Of a stretch of 64,000 bases of DNA, positions 60,014 to 64,000 are shown piece by piece. The DNA lies in contig NZ_SAUH01000001.1 of the NCBI RefSeq assembly GCF_004193175.1, positions 1,839,501-1,903,500 on the forward strand, in the 5' to 3' direction. The stretch's first letter is position 1, and each line of letters opens with the position of its first letter. The position numbers were made by a program, and so were the translations under genes. The notes beneath the pieces are model-generated. The model did no database searches. It was not told the DNA's origin and saw only the letters and a program-made list of their open reading frames with translations. This stretch comes from Streptomyces sp. RFCAC02 (GTDB taxonomy: Bacteria > Actinomycetota > Actinomycetes > Streptomycetales > Streptomycetaceae).

Positions 60014-62122
60014 TCACCGGTCCTCGTCGTCGCGCTGCGGGACGATCGCGCCGGTGTCGTCGATCCGGGGCAGGTCGCGGTTGGGCTCGGGCAGCAGCGC
60101 GGCGTCGTCGTCCACGGTTCCGCCCTGGACGCCGTAGATGGCCTCCCAGATGTGGCGCACGGCGTCACCGGACGCGCCGGAACCCGTACCGGCCTGGGAG
60201 ATCGTCATGACGACCGTGTAGTCGTCGGAGTACGTCGCGAGCCACGAGGTGGTCTGCTGGTCGCCGGACGCCTCCGCGGTGCCGGTCTTGCCGTGCAGCG
60301 GGATCTCGTCCTGCGGCCAGCCGCCGAACTTCCACGCCGCGCTGCCCACCGTGATCACGCTCTCGGTGGCGTCGCGCAGGTGGTCGAGCATCTCGTCGTC
60401 GACCGGGAGTTCGCCGTTCTCCTGCGGCTCGAACTCCTCCTCCACCGTGCCGTCGGGGCCGACGATGGCGCGGCCGACCTGCGGCTGGTAGAGCGTGCCG
60501 CCGTTGCCGAGGGCCGCGTAGACGCTGGCGAGCTGTATCGGGGTGACGAGCACGTCGCCCTGGCCGATGGAGAAGTTGAGCATGTCACCGGCGCGCATCC
60601 GCATGCCCTCGGTGCAGTTCTCGCGGGCGATCCTGGCCGCGTAGTCCTCGCGGTCGGACTCGGCGATCTCGCACCACTCGTCCTTGTTGGCCTCCCAGTA
60701 CTCCTGCTTCCACTCGCGGTCCGGGATGCGGCCCGCGGCCTCGTCGGGCAGGTCGATGCCGGTCGGCTCGCCGAGCCCGAAGTCGTGGGCCGTGCGGAAC
60801 AGCCAGTCGTCGGGGTCGTCCACCGGGTTGTTCCCGCCGTCGGCCTGCCACTCGCGGTGCGCGATGCCGTAGAAGACGGTGTTGCAGGAGACCTCGATCG
60901 CGCGGCCGAGGCTGATCGGCCCGTACGAGGACGACTCGAAGTTGCGGAACGTCTGGCTGCCGATGCTGTACGACGACGAGCAGTCGTACGGCCCCTCCCA
61001 GCTGTAGCCCGCGCGCAGCGCCGCCGTGGAGGTGACCACCTTGAACGTCGAACCGGGCGGCCCCTGCCCCATGATGGCGCGGTTCAGCAGCGGGTACTCG
61101 GACTCCTCGTCGGTCAGCTCCGCGTAGTCGTCCGTGGAGATGCCGCCGACCCAGACGTTCGGGTCGTAGTCGGGCGCCGACGCCATCGCGACGACGCGGC
61201 CCGTGTCGTTCTCCAGGACGACGGCGGAGCCGGCCTGCGCCTCGTAGTTGCGGCCGGAGATGTCGTCGTACTGCTGGCGGGCCGTCTCCATGGCCTGGGC
61301 CAGCTCCTGCTCCACGACGGCCTGCACGCGCGAGTCGATCGTCGTCACCAGCGAGGAGCCGGCGCGCGCGGCCTCGCTCTCCGACTGGCCGAGGACCCGG
61401 CCGAACTTGTCCACCTCGTAGCGTGTGACGCCGGCCTGCCCCCGCAGGTACTCGTCGTACTGGCGCTCCAGGCCCGCGCGGCCGATCTGGTCGGAGCGCA
61501 GCAGCGGGTTGTCCGTGTCCTCGGACTCGGCGACCTCGTCGTCCGTCACCGGCGACAGGTAGCCGAGGACCTGGGCGGTCTGCGCGCCCTCGGGCGACGG
61601 GTAGCGGCGCACGGCGGTCGGCTCGGCGGAGATGCCCGGGAAGTCCTCGGTGCGCTCGCGGATCTGCAGGGCCTGCCGCGTCGTCGCCTCGTCCGTGATG
61701 GGGATCGGCTGGTACGGCGAACCGTTCCAGCACGGCTGGGGCGTCTCGGCGTCGCACAGCCGCACGCGGTTCTGCACCTCCTCGGCCGTCATGCCGAGGA
61801 GTTCGGCGACATCGGCGAGGACCTGCTCGCCGTCGTCCGGGAGCTTGCTCAGCTCGGTGCGGTCGGCCGAGACGACGAGCCGCGTCTCGTTGTCCGCGAT
61901 CGGGACGCCCCGCGCGTCCAGGATCGCGCCGCGCACGGCCGGCTGGACGACCTGCTGGACGTGGTTGCCCGCCGCCTGGGCCGAGTACTCGTCGCCCTGC
62001 CGGATCTGCAGATACCACAGCCGGCCGCCGAGCGTCAGCAGCAGCGACAGGACCAGTATCTGGATGACGACGAGCCGGATCGTGATCCGCGATGTGCGGC
62101 CGGTCTCCGGGATGTTGCTCAC
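60014..62122 (-). CDS. mrdA: Penicillin-binding protein 2 (class B transpeptidase)
   Basis: 702 residues; GTG overlaps the mreD stop (GTGA). One N-terminal membrane helix (IRLVVIQILVLSLLLTLGG), a dimerisation domain, then the transpeptidase domain with nucleophile Ser358 in GPPGSTFKVVTS and KTGTAEA at about 612. The middle motif region is LNFSIGQGDVLVTPIQLA. It crosslinks peptidoglycan together with RodA and the Mre proteins. Confidence 0.96.
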   Translation of the reverse strand: MSNIPETGRTSRITIRLVVIQILVLSLLLTLGGRLWYLQIRQGDEYSAQAAGNHVQQVVQPAVRGAILDARGVPIADNETRLVVSADRTELSKLPDDGEQVLADVAELLGMTAEEVQNRVRLCDAETPQPCWNGSPYQPIPITDEATTRQALQIRERTEDFPGISAEPTAVRRYPSPEGAQTAQVLGYLSPVTDDEVAESEDTDNPLLRSDQIGRAGLERQYDEYLRGQAGVTRYEVDKFGRVLGQSESEAARAGSSLVTTIDSRVQAVVEQELAQAMETARQQYDDISGRNYEAQAGSAVVLENDTGRVVAMASAPDYDPNVWVGGISTDDYAELTDEESEYPLLNRAIMGQGPPGSTFKVVTSTAALRAGYSWEGPYDCSSSYSIGSQTFRNFESSSYGPISLGRAIEVSCNTVFYGIAHREWQADGGNNPVDDPDDWLFRTAHDFGLGEPTGIDLPDEAAGRIPDREWKQEYWEANKDEWCEIAESDREDYAARIARENCTEGMRMRAGDMLNFSIGQGDVLVTPIQLASVYAALGNGGTLYQPQVGRAIVGPDGTVEEEFEPQENGELPVDDEMLDHLRDATESVITVGSAAWKFGGWPQDEIPLHGKTGTAEASGDQQTTSWLATYSDDYTVVMTISQAGTGSGASGDAVRHIWEAIYGVQGGTVDDDAALLPEPNRDLPRIDDTGAIVPQRDDEDR

Positions 62123-62826
62123 AGGCGCTTGACCCCCTTGATACGCCCGGCCCGGTTGCGCGCGGACCGGCTGAGCAGGGTGGAACGCGACCCGCCGGAG
62201 CGGGCCGCCTTGCCGTAGCGGCTGCGGCGCGGCGCGCGCGTCCGCAGCCCGGTGCCGGTCCCGCCGAACCAGCTCACCGGCGCGTCCCCCGAGCCGCCGG
62301 GCCCGCCGTCGCCGGCGAGCGGGTCGTTCGAGAGGCGCCGGGCTGCCGCCATGATCAGCGGCACGACGAACGGGGCCAGCAGCAGGTCGTAGATGGTGGC
62401 GGTGATCAGCAGGTTCGTCATGCCGACATGGCGCGCGGCCGTGTCACCGACGAGGGCGCCGACACCGGCGTACAGCAGTGTGGAGGAGGCCGCGCCGGCC
62501 GCGACGACGAGCATCGGCACGGTCGCCGACCGGTGGGATCCGCCCTCGGGCCTGGTCAGCCCCGCCGCGTAGCCGACGACGCAGAGCACCAGGGCGTACC
62601 GGCCCACCGCATGGTCGGCGGGCGGGGCGAGGTCGGCCAGCAGGCCGGCGCCGAACCCGACGAGGCAGCCGCCCACGTGGCCGAAGACCAGGGCGAGGCC
62701 GAGCACGGTGAGCAGCAGCAGGTCCGGTACGGCGCCGGGCAGGCCGAGCCGCGAGAGCACGCTGACCTGGACGACCAGGGCCACCGCGACGAGGATGATC
62801 GCGAGGAGGGTGCGGGAGACGCGCAT
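62119..62826 (-). CDS. mreD: Rod shape-determining protein MreD
   Basis: 235 residues. Five or six membrane helices (LLAIILVAVALVVQVSVLSR, PDLLLLTVLGLALVFGHVGG, LLITATIYDLLLAPFVVPL) typical of MreD. The C-terminal ~65 residues are an extra basic, Gly/Ser-rich cytoplasmic tail. It lies between mreC and mrdA in the usual order. Confidence 0.92.
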   Translation of the reverse strand: MRVSRTLLAIILVAVALVVQVSVLSRLGLPGAVPDLLLLTVLGLALVFGHVGGCLVGFGAGLLADLAPPADHAVGRYALVLCVVGYAAGLTRPEGGSHRSATVPMLVVAAGAASSTLLYAGVGALVGDTAARHVGMTNLLITATIYDLLLAPFVVPLIMAAARRLSNDPLAGDGGPGGSGDAPVSWFGGTGTGLRTRAPRRSRYGKAARSGGSRSTLLSRSARNRAGRIKGVKRL

Positions 62827-62829
62827 CGG

Positions 62830-63948
62830 TCACTCCGTGGGGGCTTCGTCGGCGGCGTCCTGGCCGGCCTGCGGCTGCTGCTCGGCGGGTGGTTCGCCCG
62901 GCGGGAGGCCGGCGCCCGGCGGTGCGTCGGCGGGCTGCTCGCCGGCGGGGACGTCCTCGTCGTCCAGCGGCGGCACGCCCTCCTGCTGGTCCTGGCCGGC
63001 CTCCTGCCCGCCGTCCTCGCCCGCATCGGCGCCCGCGTCACCGGCGTCGCCCTCGGCGGGCGCGCTCCGGTTCTGCGGCTCGTCCTCGGGGCGCGGCGGG
63101 AGGACGGAGTCGCGCGGGTTGTCGCGCGGCGGCTCGACGACGACGCCCACCAGGTCGAGCTGGGTGAACGACACGTAGGGCTTGACGCGCACCGTGCGGG
63201 TGAGGTCGCCCGCCGTGCGGTCCACGCTCACGACCTCGCCGACCGGGACCCCGGGGACGAACGGCTTGTTGTCGTCCGAGCCGAAGGTGACCATCCGGTC
63301 GCCCTCCTCGACCCGCGCCTGCTGGTTGAGGAGCTGGACCTCCAGCTCGTTGTCGCCGCGTCCGGTGGCGAAGCCCAGCTCGTCGCTGCCCTCCAGGCGC
63401 GTGCCGACGGTGAAGCCGGGGTCGTTCGCGAGGAGCACGGTGGCGGTGCCGGCGGCGACGGTGGTGACCCGGCCGACGAGACCGTCGCCGTTCAGGACCG
63501 TCATGTCGCGGGTGATGCCGTCGTCGGTGCCGGCGTCGATCGTGACCGTCCAGGAGAAGCCCTGCGCGGCGCCGATCGCGATGACCTGCGCGCCGACGAT
63601 GCCGTACTGCCCGGCGCCGGCCGTCTGCAGGAGGTCGTCGAGCTGCTCCATGCGCGAATCGCGGTAGGCGTCGGACCCGAGCTGCTGGCGCAGCTCGGCG
63701 TTCTCGCGCTCCAGCTCGCTGATCCGGTCGTGCCGGTCACCGGATTCGCGGATGGCCTCGACGGCGTTGGCGACCGGGTCGACGGCGCCCGACACCGCCT
63801 CCTCGACGGGCCCGAACAGGGAGGCCGCTGCCTCCCTGGGGCCGTCGAGCGGGGAGTCGTCCCCGCCCCGGATGTCCACCGAGATCAGCGCGAACGCGAT
63901 GGCGACCAACAGGACGAGAAGCAGCCGGCTCTCTCGGGTGTCCCTCAC
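62830..63948 (-). CDS. mreC: Rod shape-determining protein MreC
   Basis: 372 residues. One N-terminal membrane helix (RLLLVLLVAIAFALISVDI), a coiled coil (ISELERENAELRQQLGSD), then the beta-domain: GFSWTVTIDAGTDDGITRDM, TVLNGDGLVGRVTTVAAGTA, VTFGSDDNKPFVPGVPVGEV. The last ~90 residues are an acidic Pro/Gly/Gln-rich extension (DVPAGEQPADAPPGAGLPP) outside the core. MreC is a scaffold for the elongation machine. mreB should follow beyond 64,000, judging by the conserved order. Confidence 0.95.
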   Translation of the reverse strand: MRDTRESRLLLVLLVAIAFALISVDIRGGDDSPLDGPREAAASLFGPVEEAVSGAVDPVANAVEAIRESGDRHDRISELERENAELRQQLGSDAYRDSRMEQLDDLLQTAGAGQYGIVGAQVIAIGAAQGFSWTVTIDAGTDDGITRDMTVLNGDGLVGRVTTVAAGTATVLLANDPGFTVGTRLEGSDELGFATGRGDNELEVQLLNQQARVEEGDRMVTFGSDDNKPFVPGVPVGEVVSVDRTAGDLTRTVRVKPYVSFTQLDLVGVVVEPPRDNPRDSVLPPRPEDEPQNRSAPAEGDAGDAGADAGEDGGQEAGQDQQEGVPPLDDEDVPAGEQPADAPPGAGLPPGEPPAEQQPQAGQDAADEAPTE

Positions 63949-64000
63949 TGGCGGCGGCCGTGCCTTTCTGCAGGGGTCGGGTTGTGCGTGGTCCGGCGGA

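Overview
This 64 kb window comes from a high-GC actinomycete, almost certainly a Streptomyces or close relative. Evidence: very GC-rich codons, frequent GTG/TTG starts, XRE-DUF5753/DUF397 regulator sets, roadblock proteins, and a long conserved block (rsfS, nadD, proA/proB, obg, rpmA, rplU, rne, rodA, mrdA, mreD, mreC) in the order known from Streptomyces chromosomes.

Positions 1 to about 23,900 are accessory DNA ending at a tRNA-Ala(GGC) gene. A tyrosine integrase and excisionase face the tRNA 3' end, so this is the right end of an integrated element whose left end is not visible. The element is partly decayed. It holds an NLR-like (NB-ARC) ATPase pseudogene with three amyloid-motif-like repeats, an orphan Phd-like antitoxin, a small transfer module (small ORF, WhiB-like protein, DUF2637 SpdB-like membrane protein, broken FtsK/TraB-like tail), a frameshifted replication-type gene, and a truncated DUF742 gene of a conservon-like operon. 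In the middle (5.5-12.3 kb) is a complete-looking class I lanthipeptide cluster of the FxLD type: precursor peptide, hairpin, LanB glutamylation protein, LanC cyclase, an elimination-domain/PCMT-like methyltransferase fusion, and an unknown helical protein. A 32-bp perfect inverted repeat and a divergent regulator lie upstream. The 12-19 kb stretch is dense with XRE regulators, an anti-sigma-type ATPase, a roadblock protein and a phosphotransferase.

From 24 to 36 kb the chromosome backbone holds an MFS exporter with divergent regulator, a histidine phosphatase (apparent CTG start), rsfS, an LCP/LytR_C protein lacking the usual catalytic arginines, nadD, two related membrane proteins, and the proline genes proA and proB.

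From 36 to 48.6 kb lies a cell-wall polymer region: three CDP-alditol phosphotransferase-like proteins (TagF/TarL-like), a fused CTP:alditol-phosphate cytidylyltransferase/SDR reductase, and an acyltransferase. An editing-less threonyl-tRNA synthetase, preceded by an 18-residue leader peptide with three consecutive Thr codons and a strong terminator hairpin, sits inside it, as does an alpha/beta hydrolase.

From 48.8 to 64 kb are obg, rpmA, rplU, a giant repeat-rich RNase E/G, a DUF2344 protein and its radical SAM partner, and the cell-elongation genes rodA, mrdA (PBP2), mreD and mreC. mreB is expected just beyond the right edge.
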